A DNA stretch of 64,000 bases from Aphidius gifuensis (lineage: Eukaryota; Arthropoda; Insecta; Hymenoptera; Braconidae). The first letter of the stretch is position 1; every line of letters starts with the position of its first letter. Below the pieces are notes generated by a model that searched no databases, was not told where the DNA came from, and saw only the letters and a list, made by a program, of their open reading frames with translations. This document shows, piece after piece, positions 47,055 through 61,456 of the stretch. Both the position numbers and the translations under genes were made by a program. Where the stretch lies: NCBI RefSeq assembly GCF_014905175.1, contig NC_057792.1, forward strand, positions 4,030,001-4,094,000, in the 5' to 3' direction.

Positions 47055-48420
47055 CGAGATACCACTTCTTTTTCCCACCATATATACATATACCAAGCGT
47101 GAGGCCCATCTTCAGGGGGCCCTTTGCCCCGCTACGGGGGCGCCACTGTTTTCGATCTCAACATCATGAAAGACGCCTCTCTCATATATATATAATTCTT
47201 TTTACCTCTCTGCATATTTGTGCTCGCATATGTGTATTTTATATGTACTTTATTCATGTATATATATATATAAATGTCGGTATAGTTATACATATGTGTG
47301 TTAGTCACACCGTAAGGCATGCAGAAATATTTTGTTTACCTCGGGTTCTTCGAGTTCTTTGAATCCGGCGGCACTCGGCCTCGCATCTCAGCAGGGCGTC
47401 TTTCTCAATCGGTCCCGACGTTATACCGTCACATAACACGCGCATTTCTCTCTCTTATCCTTTTATCTTTATATACATATATGTGTATCTTTTGTCGTTT
47501 TTTATTTCATTCTTTTCCATATAAATATATATATATACCTGTGGCCTCGGCCAATGCAAGAAAGAGAGAACCTCTTATACTTCATCCTCAAGTCTCTACT
47601 TGGGCTACTTATACATTCATATACGACCTCGCGTCTTATTTCTTGACATTCCTTAGAGTCGACGTGTTACACTCATTTCATATATTATTTGTCTCAAAAA
47701 TTCTTGGAAAAATTTGTCTATTACTATAGCTTTTTTATTATTTATTTTATATATTTAACTATTCAATAAAAAAAACAAAAATTGTCATTATATATATATA
47801 TGTATTTATTGGTTTTGGGCCTATATTATTTCGAGGAAATTATTTGAGTGCACTTTTGGTATTTGTTGAGAGGTGGTAGAAGAGGGTGGGAAAGAGTATA
47901 CAGTAAGTTTGCGGGGGAGGAAAGAAAAGAGTGTGAGACAAGAAGGGAAGATATATAGCAGCCGGAGCAACGAATAAGATCCTTCTGAGAATCGGGCCAC
48001 CGACACAGTGCCTCGGGATCTTGAGGGGGTGAGAATCTTCCTTTTTTTATATTTTTTTATCTTCTCACTTATACGTCTAAGTAAGAATCTAAAAAAAATG
48101 TTTTGAAAACAGAGAAAATTCCCACACACATATAATATCATATATAGGAGATATTTTTTTTTCTTTTTTGTTTTTCCCCGAAAAAAAAATATATATTGAT
48201 AGTGGTGAGAATAAAATAACAGCTAAATAGATTGATGAGTGTGTCTACGGGGTCAGCATCACTTTTGGGACTCTAGTAAAGCTTGATTGGTAGAAAAAAA
48301 GGGGAGGTGGCCTCGCTGGCGCCATCCCAGTGTTTTCGGTGAATGACTAGTATGGCAGGGGGCCTCAATCTGATTCTGGAAGAAGACAGAGGCGCAACCA
48401 ACTTTTTCTTGTTCTTCTTT

Positions 48421-48422
<2 letters not shown>

Positions 48423-48456
<34 letters not shown>
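48423..48456. repeat. ATC trinucleotide microsatellite
   Basis: About eleven units; explains the poly-Ile and poly-Met frames on the two strands. Confidence 0.85.
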
Positions 48457-50023
48457 TTATTCTTCATCTTCTTTTGCTTGTTCTTCCTTCCTACTACCTA
48501 TATTGTTGGCTCGTCGCTTGGCACCTAATTGGGCCAGGAATTTCGTTGGAGTTTGGTGGCCACCACTTTTTCCCCTTCGAATATTTTATTATTTTTTCTT
48601 CTTTACTCATCACAATCGATCCTGATCTTCAATTCCACGAAAAGCCTGTATATCTTTTTTTCCTTTTACTTTTTTTTTCCCTTCTTTTCTTCTTATCTCT
48701 CTCTTCTTCATTTTTTGCTCCAATCGAAAGAAATTTATTTCCTTTTTTAAACATAATAATACAACGCAATTTTTATTTACAAATAAAGCTCATATATTTT
48801 TTTTTTATCTTTTTCTTAAATTTATATATAATAACAAATTATTTAAACATCACTAACCGATTAAATGTAGTTCAATTGTCACGTCATTTGAAAATTTCTT
48901 GAAAGAAAAAAAAAAAAACTTGATAAAAAAAAAAATCATAAATTCGTGGATTAGATGGCCCGTGTGAACTCAAATATTTTCTGTTCACGGGAACGACGCG
49001 CGCCCATGTCCAACCCCCGTTGAAAAAAAAACCTCTCGTGGGAAAAAGCTCGAGATTCCCACCAAAAAAAAAAGAAAAAAAAATATATATATTAATGAAA
49101 GAAATATATATATATAAAAAAATTTTATATATACATACGCACTGTTCAACAATGATAATAGAATCTTTAATTCATAATAATCATATTTAAATAAATAAAA
49201 TCGTCTTTTGCGATGACGATGAGGGCTAAATAAAGGGAAGAAAAAAAAAAAGAGTAAAGTGGGGGGCAAATACAAAGTTGCAGAGGCTATTTTTACATTC
49301 AAATTATGCGAACAAGTCTTAGCGCCGTAGTAAGAAGTAGACGATGAGAGAATCAAGAGTGACTGTTAGTATACAACTAAGGGTGGCAAAGAGTAAGGGG
49401 GAGGGTAGGGAGGTATCGTTGATTCCAGGAACCTTGGGGTAGGTCCTTTGAAAGAATAAAAAAATGCGACCATAAAGAGTCTCCGTTCTTGAAAAAAAAA
49501 AAAAAACTAAAAAAATATATTTATATATAAAAAAATATATGGAATGAGATGAAACAACGTGAGATAAAAGAAGCAAGGCTTTTCACAACCCTAAGCGGAT
49601 GAAAATTTATATATTCCACTCGTGAAACTTTTAACAAAAAAATTCTTGGAAATATTCATTGTCGATTAGTGGTACATGTTGCCATCCAACTACTCAGGGT
49701 AAAAGAAGCTACTTGAATATATATATATAAGGAAAAATAAAAACTAAAATAAATATATATATATATATATTGAAAAATAAAATAAAAAAAAGAAATTGTC
49801 GATTCATATATGGGAGGTGGTGGAGAAGAACAGAAAGCGAGAAGTTTTGAGTTGAATTTCTTGGAAATTTATATGGTCGAGAATAAGAAAGCCGGATAAA
49901 GAACCTATGGGTGGTAGTAAGGCGCGAAGAAGAAGGGGGACAGGTAGATATACGTGAACGGATACCGATGCGATAAAAGCGTGAGAAGAGACCAAGAAAT
50001 CGAAGGCCAGCGTCTTTGCTTGT

Positions 50024-50050
50024 TTTATTTATTTATTTATTTATTTATTT
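50024..50050. repeat. TTTA tetranucleotide repeat
   Basis: About seven TTTA units. Confidence 0.8.
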
Positions 50051-51614
50051 TTTATTTCACTCTTTTTATTCTTTATTATATATATATATACATATATTTC
50101 TATATATGTATTTGTTTCACAATTTTTTATATATGTTTTTTTTCATATGTAGCACCCATGGTTTTTTGTTTTTCTTATTTTTTTTGCTTTACAAGTCAAA
50201 GAATAGTCATTTTCTAAGAATAATGAAGAATTTTAAGTTAAATGATAGTTTATTTTGTGTCCCGGACCTTCGTCAAGGGAGGAGCATCTGTATAACATTC
50301 AAATAATCTTCCCGGAAATGCCATATATATATCAAAATTGATTAATATCGATTAGCTGTGATATTTTTTGACTGTTGCACATATTTTTGGTAAAAAATGA
50401 AAATTGAAAAATCTTTATAAACAGTTAAGAAAAGTAGCTAGCTTTATATTACAATATTTTGAATGTAAAAAAATATTGCCAAAATGCAAGATTGGATATA
50501 GATTATATATAAGAAAAAAAAAAAAAGAAAAAAATTATATATATAAAATTTGGGAAGGTACCACGATTGGTAGGTGGAGATAAAAGGCGCATACGCGAAT
50601 TGGCGGTGCGACCAAAGAGTAGCCAAGTATACAAGAAGGGTCCCAAAAAGAATCAAAATAAAACTAAAAATGCATATAAAAAGAATGAAAGAATAAAAAA
50701 AAAAAAAAAAGTTAGGTACCAAAGTCGAAAGGAGTCTGTGTGTTGGCTGTTTTACAACAGCGATTTAGCTGCGTAGTTGAGTCGCCGTTAGTATTGTTAT
50801 TGAATTGTTTTTTTTTTTTATATACTTTTTTATCTTTTAAATTATTTTATGCATCAAAAAAAAAAAAAAAAAAGAAATTATACAAAGACCTTTTGCACCA
50901 TAACCCTTGTTATATATGACATGATTTTAACAAGCATGATGAGGCGTTTGCTCGTTGAGTCGCTCACCGACCTCCTCAAAAATGACGGGTAATCAGTAAA
51001 AGTCAGTAAAGATCATTATAATCTTTTTTCAATTGTTAATTTTTTTTATTGTTATTTTAGATAAATAACTGTTTATTTCAACTGACCTGTTGCAAAAAAA
51101 AAAAAATCACTTGAATTCGTTTATCGATAAAAAACCGACCCAAATCTCCTCAAATTTTATTTTTTGAATTTTTTTTTTTTTACCATACAAACAATTCGAT
51201 ATAATTTAAAATCAATTTATATTTTTGAATAATTAAATACGTTTTAATTAATAATATTAAAAATCATAAAAAAAATTATTAATTAAAAGTAAAATTTTAA
51301 AAACAAAAATTCTTGTATTGAGAAGACTGTTAAATCGCGACTTATACAGTCACCAATATTGGCACGTTGAAACGGCCCTGCGGACAAGGCAGTCAGGTAC
51401 AACTTGTTAGTTGGTATTTTGCTCTCTCAGCACTTCTTGACTTTATTGTATATATCATCTCTTTTTTATTTTGTTTATTTTTGTTATTTTTCTCTTGCGT
51501 TGTGTTTATCGCGAATCAACAAGTATGTGGTACCTGGTCCCACATCAGGTCTTCGTTCGCCGTTGCTTCATACGAATAGCTCTGGTCCGGTTTAGCCAGA
51601 CACTTGGACGCGCG

Positions 51615-51665
51615 CAAACTACTTTTGTATATATAAAGACCCACGACAACGACAACGACGACAAA
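51615..51665 (+). promoter_or_regulatory. TATA-like box with downstream GC-rich leader
   Basis: TATATATAAAG near 51629 follows a GGACGCGCGCAAAC block. It precedes ACGACAACGACAACGACGAC and an ATG (51666) that opens only a short frame. It could be a core promoter, but TATA-like strings are abundant here. Confidence 0.25.
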
Positions 51666-52022
51666 ATGCGAATGACCGCAAGCATTTTATGGCGACTACC
51701 AGTCTACAGTGTTTGTTTCTCATCAAAATATTTATTTATTATTTATTCATATTAATTTATATTTATTTTTATATATATGATAAGTTTAAATTAATTTATT
51801 CACAGCATACTTGTCATAGCTCTTTTGATGTATATAAACTAAACTTTTATCGAATACCAAATTTGTTTTTTTTTTTTTTTTCTAAAACTCAAAATTAATG
51901 ATAATTAAAATCTCATTTGGATTATCAATAATTCATGTGGTCATACAACAATATATATTGTTATCATATTTATGAACATGTATAAATTTTGTAATCAAAA
52001 TTTATGAATTTTGCCTGTGGGT

Positions 52023-52023
<1 letters not shown>

Positions 52024-52053
<30 letters not shown>
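52024..52053. repeat. GAT/GGT microsatellite
   Basis: About six GAT then four GGT units. Confidence 0.8.
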
Positions 52054-52132
52054 ATGAGAAATGAGAAAGAAGAAAGGCAGTAACATTCCATTTGGACCCC
52101 AGGTAGCACTTGTGGAATGCAGATTGGATGAA

Positions 52133-52191
52133 TGAGGTGGTATGGTCTGGTGCAAGGTCGATCATCAGACCAAACTACCAGTACCACCTCA
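52133..52191 (+). ncRNA. Small hairpin, possible structured RNA
   Basis: TGAGGTGGTA (52133) pairs perfectly with TACCACCTCA (52182). Inside, GGTCTG pairs with CAGACC around a 16-base loop; one strand has a 10-base bulge. The stem is GC-rich in an AT-rich region. The large asymmetric bulge argues against a standard microRNA precursor. No homology is claimed. Confidence 0.25.
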
Positions 52192-55100
52192 GTATCAACA
52201 ATCATGCCAGTTTTACATTTGCTGCTGTTGCCTGATGGTTGCTGCTGCTTTTGCTGCTTAAGAAGGAGAAAAAAAAATAAATAAATAAATAATTTCTATA
52301 TATTATATCCCAAGTATTTTTCGCTTGTGCCTTTCTCTCTTTGATTATTGGCTCGTTTTTCAGTAGAAGGTCTTTCTTTACCTCTTCAACTACATGATAC
52401 TCAAAGGGTAAAAATTCACCTTGCCTTCGAACATTCCAAACTCACGACATGATCATAACTCACTTTTTAAATACTACCTGTTTTTTTTTTTTTTTATTTA
52501 TTTATTCCTCTCTCTCTCTCTCTTTTATCTTTAATTGGCAATTTTTTTTTACCATCATATCTTAAATATATTGATTATTTTTTAGAAATATTTTAATGAT
52601 TTGATGCTTGTAAATATTTATTTATTTTAACTATTATTTTAAGTATTTTTTTTTCTTTAAATTTTAATTTTACAGTAATAATGTCTTTCAACAAGTTTTA
52701 TTTATTTTTTTTTCCGATTAATTATTCATTTATTTATTTATCATATTATACAAAAGGACGTCATGCAACGTTATTCACTGATATGTAATATTATGAATGA
52801 GTAAGGCTATCATGACGTGCTTTGGGTCACCAACTGATACGTATCCGTGGATTTTTCAGTAATAAAACAAGGACAGTAAAAAATATAATAGTAATAATAA
52901 ATAAATAAATATGATGAAATAAAACGTCATATGTAATTTTTTTTTTTTTATTATTTAAATAAAATAAAAACTGTCGCACCCGATAACCAGTGAATCTACT
53001 GTACACAAATGCTTCCGTTCGTTATCATTGTGACTCCAGACTAAAATATTTGTCGTTTGTTTTGTGTGATATACAAGAAAATATATATATATACAACACT
53101 CGACCAGTCATCGCTTTTCATTCATAAAAAAAAAAAAAAAAGAAATATGACTCGGGCGCCAAGATATATTGGGTACTAAATATATATTCCAAGACCGGAA
53201 ATGATTGAGGTCAATTTTTCTATGCATCATAAATTTGACTAGATTAAAAAAATTTTTTTTATTTATTTTTAAAAAAAAAACTTTATTGATTATCATATTA
53301 ATGATAAAAGTGATTTTGATATAGACAAGTAAAATTCTTTGAATTATTTTTTTTTTAAGGCATAAAAAATATATGAACACTCGGCAAGAAAAAAGGAAAA
53401 AAAAAAAAAGGTTTTTTTTTTTATTTTTTCTTTGACAACGTGCGCGTTTTGTTTGAATGAAATTCAGGAATGTCACTTCTTCTTCTTACTTTTTATTTTT
53501 TTTATTCTCTTATTTTCTGAACGATACGTGAATGTATTTGCTCAAGACAAAATTCTTGTGGTGTGATGACCCCGATATCTCGTCACGCGTCAAGTTTCGT
53601 GGGACGAAATGTCGCTGGAGAGTAGGTGGTGGAAGAGCTTTGAATTAGGTTGGAATGCATGAAGGTGGCTCAAGATATGTATGTATTTATAATAATATAA
53701 GATTGTGAAAATTTATATATGTGTTTGTGCCTTTCCTTCTTCGTTATTCTCAACTTCAAAAGTCTGCGATCTAAAGAATGCCATTCATAGACGCAGCTAT
53801 ACACCAGCCAGCCCTTCACTATTCCTTCACAAAAAATTAGGCGCCAGGTAGATTTTTTTTTTATTTTTCTTTTTCCTCGTATCTTTCTTTTTGAGAAAAA
53901 TCAATAATTTTCTTTGAAAATATTGATTTTTTTAATACTATTATCAAGAAAACAAATGTTAGTTTTATTTTTACGTTTTTTTATTTACGAAAAAATAAAG
54001 AAAAAAAAAAAATATTTATATATTAAATTAAAACATGAATGAATATCCACCAAAAGATTAGCTGGGTCTTATCGTCGTTGTCGTTGTATTTTTTTTATTT
54101 ATTTATTTTTTTTTCTTTTATCGAACGACCACATCCGACGTGCTTTTATATCCACGTTAATATTTACTCGGCGAAAGTGAGACTGTTTAAGAAAAATAAT
54201 CATAAATATATAGAAGAAAGAAAAAAATTCTTCATTCATTATTTTTTAATTTTTTTTTTTTTTTGACTGACGAATTATTCTTGGTAATATTAACGGGTTA
54301 TTTTAAAAAATATAAATTTGAAAGTCTGTTAATTTTACATTCCACACACATTGTTGTGTGTTATAGTTTTACGAATTATTTTTCAAATTTCATATGAATA
54401 TATGCAATTGAAATAAAAAAGAATTAAGATTTAAAAAATATAATTTACATTGTCAATTTGACAATTTTTATTTTTCAATAAATACTAAATCATCTGTAAA
54501 TAATACAAAAAAATTTGTCAATAATTTGATAGACATATTTATTTTAAAATTGAAAAAAAAAAATAAAAAAAAAAGGATTGTGATTATGTATTGCCTGGGG
54601 ACAAATCAGCAAGTGTTAACGCAGGGATCAAAAAGTATATTCAAAGTGAAGTTGAATTAGTCAAGATGAGTGAGAGAAAAAAAAGAGAGTAGTGTTAGGG
54701 GGACAGGGGGTGGATGAGGGAGACAACAAGGTAAAGGGCTTCCATCAAAATGGCAATGGAAAGGGAAGCAATTATTGAGATGATGGATAGCCTCAAGGGT
54801 TTTTGCAAAATTCCTTCAATTTTTATTTCATTTTTTTTTTTTTATTTTTCATTCTATATGATGAAATTGCTTCAACAAGACTAAAACGGTTAATGAAAAA
54901 TAAACAACTGCGTCAATTAGATAAATGAAAAATTAGAAAATTTTCAAATTTTCAATTTTAAAATATGTATATACATATTTTTAATAAAAGAAATGAGGTA
55001 GTTGTAAAAAAAAATAAAGATTATAATATATATATATTTAAATAAATAATAAAAAAAAAAATCAAGAGATATGGGTAAGAGAAGAATGAGAGAAGAGAAG

Positions 55101-57269
55101 GCGTAGACTTGGCAAACTCTGCGCGAACGTATGAAAACAAATTACGAGGCGGCGTCTGTTTGTTGTACCCAAAAAAGACTTCGGGGCCCAATTTTATACC
55201 GCTTCTCCCGCACTACACCCGATTTGTGTCTTGTTCATTTTTATTCAAAAAAAAAAAAATAACATTTTTTCGTGCCTCTGTATGTTGCTCGCCATATTAG
55301 TTGTATTAGCCTATCCATGTTTTTTTTTTTCCACCAACAAGATGATAAGTTTAAATAAATTATAGAAAAAAAAGAAATAAACAATAATTATTGTACATTT
55401 CTTTCTCGTTAAATTATTTATAAATTAATTATATTTTTGTTTTTTTTTTTATACAAATATTTTAATGAAATATTGCCAGATGAGATGTTGTTTATATTAC
55501 CCAACAGTTGTGGAATTTTTGTTGTGCAATTACATGAGGATTAGAATGTCCATAGAATTTCGAAATAATATATATTACCTGCATGATGAGCTCGATATTT
55601 AAATGATAAAAAAAAAAAAAAAAACAAGCTAATATTGTAAATAATATTTATAGATTATTAAAATGTTGTAATGTATATTTATTTTGAATGAAATATCTTT
55701 TTCATTTTTTTTTTTTTATTGAATATTATTATACATATTTTTTTTTTTTGTATGAGAATTTTTTTGAGAGAGTGGATAGTGTTCCCACAGGCACCTTGGG
55801 TTCTAAAATGCCTTTGGCATCTATTGTCGGCCTATTCCATCAGTATATAATGCATCTTGAACGGCGGCGCCTTAAAGATCGACGCCTTGAATGGTGCCCA
55901 GCGCCACATCGATCGAATTTCTTTTTAAATAAATTAGATTCTTTGATGTTGATGGTATTGGTGGTGGTGATGATGATAAGGGTGATGTGGGAAAGGCAAA
56001 TTTCAACAAGAGCAAAATCGAATATTTGGTCGAGATGTTAAAGGTATATTATGGGAACCAGTCAAGATTAGAGATCGTATTGTGGAAAACTTATTTTATA
56101 TGTATTTATTTATTTATTCACACGCCAATGTCACGAATTAAATGGATATTGGAATATTTTATTTATATATATTTTGTTTTTATTATTATTTTTTTATTTT
56201 TTCATTCTATTGGCATCTCGTTTGTTTATAAAATTTTAAATGTATTATATATATAAAATTGTGAATGGAAAAGGTGACGGCGCCAGTCAACGAGACGACA
56301 ATGGAATTAAGATCCGGTTATCGTATTTTTAATTACTTTTTTAAGTTAGGTAATGGAAATGAGAGAGATACTAAATTCATTGATGAATGAATATATGCTT
56401 TTTTTTTATTTATGATAATTTAATCGCATTTCCGGTTTAGTATAAATATATATATGTATTTGTTTATAACGTTTAGCTGTATGTGGTGGGTGTGTTTGGA
56501 ATCAATAATTTTTCATCAACTTTCCACTGATATATTAGGCTTTTAAATATATATATCTTGATTTTGTTTTCAAGTCATGTTTACTTTCAACTCAATTAAA
56601 ATATATAAAGATAAAAGAAAAAAAAAATTTATTTATTTATCATATTTTAGTTGTATATTAAAATATATTTAATTCAATTTATATTCAAGAATATATATTC
56701 TTTGTATTAAAATTGAAATAAATTGCTAGACCTAATGTTCAAAATAAATACAAATGAATAAAAAAAAAAAAAAAGCATTCGAACAAGTATAGTCTCAGCG
56801 CGTCGCCGTCACCTTTCTAGAAGATTCCGAAAGTCTGGTCTATCGACCTCGAGCCAAAAATTCAATCGGCTTCGGCCCTGGCCGGGAGCCAAATTCCTTC
56901 TCGTCTAGCTGCGATCATTCTCTCTTTTTTATTTTTATTTTTTTTATTTCTCTCTTTTTTTTTTTCTTTTGCCAACAACACCCAAAGTGGTACGGCTTTT
57001 CTTAGAAGAAAGTTGACCGCACAATTTTTATTTTAAATAATTGTTTTTCAATTTATTCATAAATATTTTTCTCTATATACTTGTGACGCGACAATCAACA
57101 AACACTGTTGATAATTTATTCAACTAATTACTAAAAAAAGTTTTTTTTTTTTTTTTTTTTTTGGAGTAAAATATATATAACTGATAATGAGACAAAGAAA
57201 GAAGAAAACCATATGATGGAAAAAGATAGTAAGTAGAAAAACCCACACGAGTCTGGCCGGATACTCCAC

Positions 57270-57277
57270 ACTTCCGG
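57270..57277. promoter_or_regulatory. ETS-type site ACTTCCGG in a GC-rich patch
   Basis: The sequence reads CCGGAAGT on the minus strand, next to a GTCCGCGCGCAATATT block. It is a typical element of housekeeping-type promoters; no exon was identified beside it. Confidence 0.3.
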
Positions 57278-57368
57278 TCCCACACATGTCCGCGCGCAAT
57301 ATTCTCCGTTCTTTTTATCCCTCAATTTCTCTTCTCTTCTTGTGTGTGACATTTGTGTTCACCATCGT

Positions 57369-57390
57369 CATCATCATCATCATCATCATC
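57369..57390. repeat. CAT microsatellite
   Basis: About seven units; a second, shorter block lies at 57465-57482. Confidence 0.8.
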
Positions 57391-60300
57391 TACCAACATT
57401 AACTCTTGACTTGTGTGTAGATCATCTACATACATATACACATTTCACCTACCCCCTTCTCAACATCATCATCATCATCATCTGCATCTTTATCCACCAA
57501 ACTTTAGATACGTCAAGAGTCCAAAGACTACTTGAAAATAATAAGAATAATAAAAATTGTATTACTTTTTTTAATTTTTGATATGGAAAAAGAAATAAAA
57601 AAAAAGAGGAAGAGAAAGAGGAGGTTGTTAAGGACGTAGGCGGATTGGGTATAACCGGAACGAGCTTACTCAAGTGACTTAAAAGTATCTGCTGATGGTG
57701 GTAGTGATTTTTAAATGTATATATATATATTTATTTTTTTTTATTCTTGCGATTGTATTTAGGCTTGTTTGGCATGTATGTACACTTGAGCTCAACTAGT
57801 ATGTCGTATACACATGTGGACAAAGGTCTTTCCGATAGTGTGTGTCCGGTGTTTTATGAATCCTTCTTTGCACATCGGTCTCACTTCTGTATCTTACTTT
57901 TTTATATTCATAAAACCCCGGTTATATTATAAATATAAATATAGGCTATGTGCGCCTTCTGCGTGCGTATATACATATGGATATATCAGTGTTATGTGAA
58001 ATAAACCCGGGGGAAATCGCAGTAGTCACCCACGCGTACGAGTAAAATATATTTTTAATTTTTGTATTTATATATATATATTGTTGCTAGTTTTATTATA
58101 TTTCAATTTTTTTTTTTTTATAAATATGATACATGTTGATTATTGGCTGTCAAGTGTATCAAAACCAATAATTATTGGAGAAAAAAAATTAATAAACAAT
58201 GCTTTATATTTGTGTTTAATTTATGAAAAAAATGTGTATGTGTGTTGAGCATGCGTAGAATTAAATACGCCTCGTGTAATAACAATTACTCTCAGTGAAT
58301 TTTTTTTTTTTCTTACGGTTCATTCACCGGCGCTATGTCAAAAAAGTAGGAAGTTAAGAAACAAGTAATTTTCATTTTTCTCTCTCTCTCTCTCTTTAAT
58401 ATATCTTGGTGAAAATAATTTCTACGATTTGTTCTATTTTTTTTGGAGCAACACTAAGGAAATATTACTCCAATTTTTTTTTTTTTTTTTCAAATTACTC
58501 CATTTTAAAAGTGCACATTCCAACTGATCACTAACCTTTTACAATGATCACTGAGTTTTTTTAAATTTAACTTTTCGTTAAATTAGTTTTTTAAAAAAAT
58601 TATAAATTATTTTCTTATCAAAATATCTCACGCATTCTTCATGTGATACTACATATATATTGTCTTAATTTTAATTATCAACTTGTTGAAATAAAAAAAA
58701 AAAAAAAAAACAAACAAGTCATTGCATAGTTTCTTTATCTTGAAATAATTCTGACACACATACTGTGTGTAATGTTACCTTAGTGTCATTGTAATCGAAA
58801 ATTATTATCACTGCTTTACAATATCATTGGAATTTAAAAAATATAAAAGAAAAACAAATAAAAAAAAAAAAAAAAAAAAATTATGTATTTATCTTTATTC
58901 AATGTACTTTAATACATTTGATGCCTCGTTTCCGGTGATGTAATTGACTTAACTTAAACATAACACAATTTATTTTATATCAGTATAATAATGTTTCTAT
59001 AATCTTTTCCAAATATCACTGGAATTTTAAAAATACATAAATGGATCTGTCTCTCTCAATCTCCCTTTCTCCCTCTCTCTTCCTTTTTTTTTTTTTATTT
59101 CCTTCATTTTCATGTTATCGATAATTGAAATTTAACAAACTGTCTATAAAAAAAAAAAAAGAAAAAAATAGAATAAAAAAATTATTTTTATATTATTTTT
59201 ATCTATTATTATAAAACCCGTTCATGTTTTATACACACTTGAATTCATTCACAATGTTGTCGACAACGTGGCGCATTAAACACTCGTATTTGTGCATTCC
59301 GTTGGTTAGTTCATAACGAATGAGAGACCAATGAAGAAAGAAGGAAGAAAAAGATAAAGATATGAGTGTTGGATGAGGCGCGGGTTTTATAGGAAGGAGA
59401 GACATACGAAAAAAAAAATATATATATATATAAAAAGAGGAAGAAGCAGGGCAAAATAAACAGGAAAAAGAGTAAAAAAAAAAAAAAAGTAATGTTAGCT
59501 TGATGGGCGGTAAGGGGGTCGAAGGGGTTAAAAACTTGTGGATAAGGGGAACTGAAACGTAGCGGAGGAATTTCCTGTTGTGAACATCTTTGGATGCATC
59601 TGCTGGTGGCGTTTACTGGCCCTCACTTGCGATCGCAATACTAATATATTATATACATATGTATATGTATATATATTGTGTCCTGGGTCAATATGTTCAT
59701 TTTAACTCTTGCCCGTTATATACCCATCAGTCTGACTATTAAAAATAATTTAAAAAAAAAATTTTTTCCTTTTAATATCTAAATACCAATTTTCATATTG
59801 ATTTAAGTTTGTTATTGAAAAATATCTACAAGTCAAATTTAGATTAATTTATTGATTTTTTTGCTATATTTTTTTTTAATTTTCCTTTCGTACGAACTTG
59901 ACACGGCCCTGGTTCATCGTCTTTATGTCGTCTGGTTGTGATCGAGCAATACGCCACTGACCTTAATAACTTTGCCAAGAGGGTATACAAGTAAGGGGAA
60001 ATAAAAACTATACTTATATTCATTTGCCCAATTTACAATTGACAAAGTCTGGGTTACAAAATTTACCATAAGCTATATTATCAAATATATATTATTTATT
60101 TATGAAATTCCATTAAAATTTATTGGTTTTTTTTTTTTTTTATTTTGAATATTAAATCATCATCAGATATTGACAAGAGGAAAAAAAAAAATGGTTTAAA
60201 AATATTAACAGTAATACTACTATGTAGGTTTGAATATACAAGTAGAAAAGAAATTATTAGTCAGACAAAAGCCAGTGAGGTGAAAGAAGAGGTAGTGAGC

Positions 60301-61430
60301 ATGATAGATCGAGGGTCGAGAAGTACAATAACGACTACGACGACGATGCAGTAGGTCTGTTTGGCTGTTTCTCAGAAATAACGGGTCTGTTTTATACCTC
60401 TTTATATACATAAGCCTTATATTATTGTGACCCATGTGAGTGTACATACCATCGACTCATACTACTTGCTCTCTAATATACACAGTAGATTGCCCAGTCT
60501 ATGGCTGACATTGTGCTGTATTCGTGTGTTAAGTTTAAACAGTACTAAGTTACTACAACAGAGTGCGCATCAAAAATTATATTTCACAGATATTTTATGA
60601 AAAAAAAAAAAAAAAAAAGAAATATTTGTGTGTGTGTAAACGATGTGAAGCGACTTAGCACGAATCTCTGTTACATGTACTACACTACACAATTCAGTGT
60701 GTGACAGAACTCTGCACCGTGCGGTTCATCTTTATAAAATTTCCATTAATTTTTAACTCATTTTTTTTTTTTTTTTTTTTTATTCTTATTTTAATTTTGC
60801 TCAGTATAAATATATATTATTTCTTTTTTTTTTGTCTTGTCTTGTCTTCTTCTTCGATGGACTTTGTGACGATAAAATTGTGAATTTTTAATTCATAAAC
60901 AATATTTTTTATTTTGTGAATACAAGTGAAAAATATGAAAAAAAATAATTGTGATTATTTATATTATTATTGGAAAATATTCAATTGTGTTGGGTGTTGT
61001 TTGAATGAAATAATAATCACACGTGGATCAAAAACAACGCTGTTGTGTTATCGAGACCGGAAACGACGCGGCTAAATATACATCTATATATTTTTTTTTC
61101 TCACAAGAATAAATTGTCATTTTTAAATTAATATAAAATAATGATAATAATTACATGTGTTAAAATAAATAACTGTAATATCAATTTGTAAGGATTAAAA
61201 ATGATCAGCTATTTACACAGAAAATTGGAGTTGTATTTAAAAAAAGCATAGGTAATTAATTAAAACTTTTATAACCATTCAAGTAATCGTTTTTTTTTTT
61301 TTTTAACTTGTAATATATATTATATACTTTTTTTTTTTTTTCATATTTTATATAGCCATTTTTATTACCGTACATGTATACCCTTTTAACCGTGCGTCAC
61401 GCAACACTACGGTGCGCCATAGTACTATAG

Positions 61431-61456
61431 ACTTCCGGTCTCTATCCGCCGGAAGT
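61431..61456. promoter_or_regulatory. Inverted pair of ETS-type sites
   Basis: ACTTCCGG at 61431 and CCGGAAGT at 61449 form a palindrome with a 10-base spacer, within a GC-richer patch (61390-61480). A promoter or enhancer element is likely. Confidence 0.4.

Noticed and set aside
46750..47729. Overlapping open frames of 120-140 residues on both strands
   Set aside because: The stretch is GC-richer and pyrimidine-rich with CTTG and CGT repeats, so several registers are open at once. None has coding-like composition or matching splice sites.
48273..48528. Poly-Met (minus) and poly-Ile (plus) frames
   Set aside because: Translation of an ATC microsatellite.
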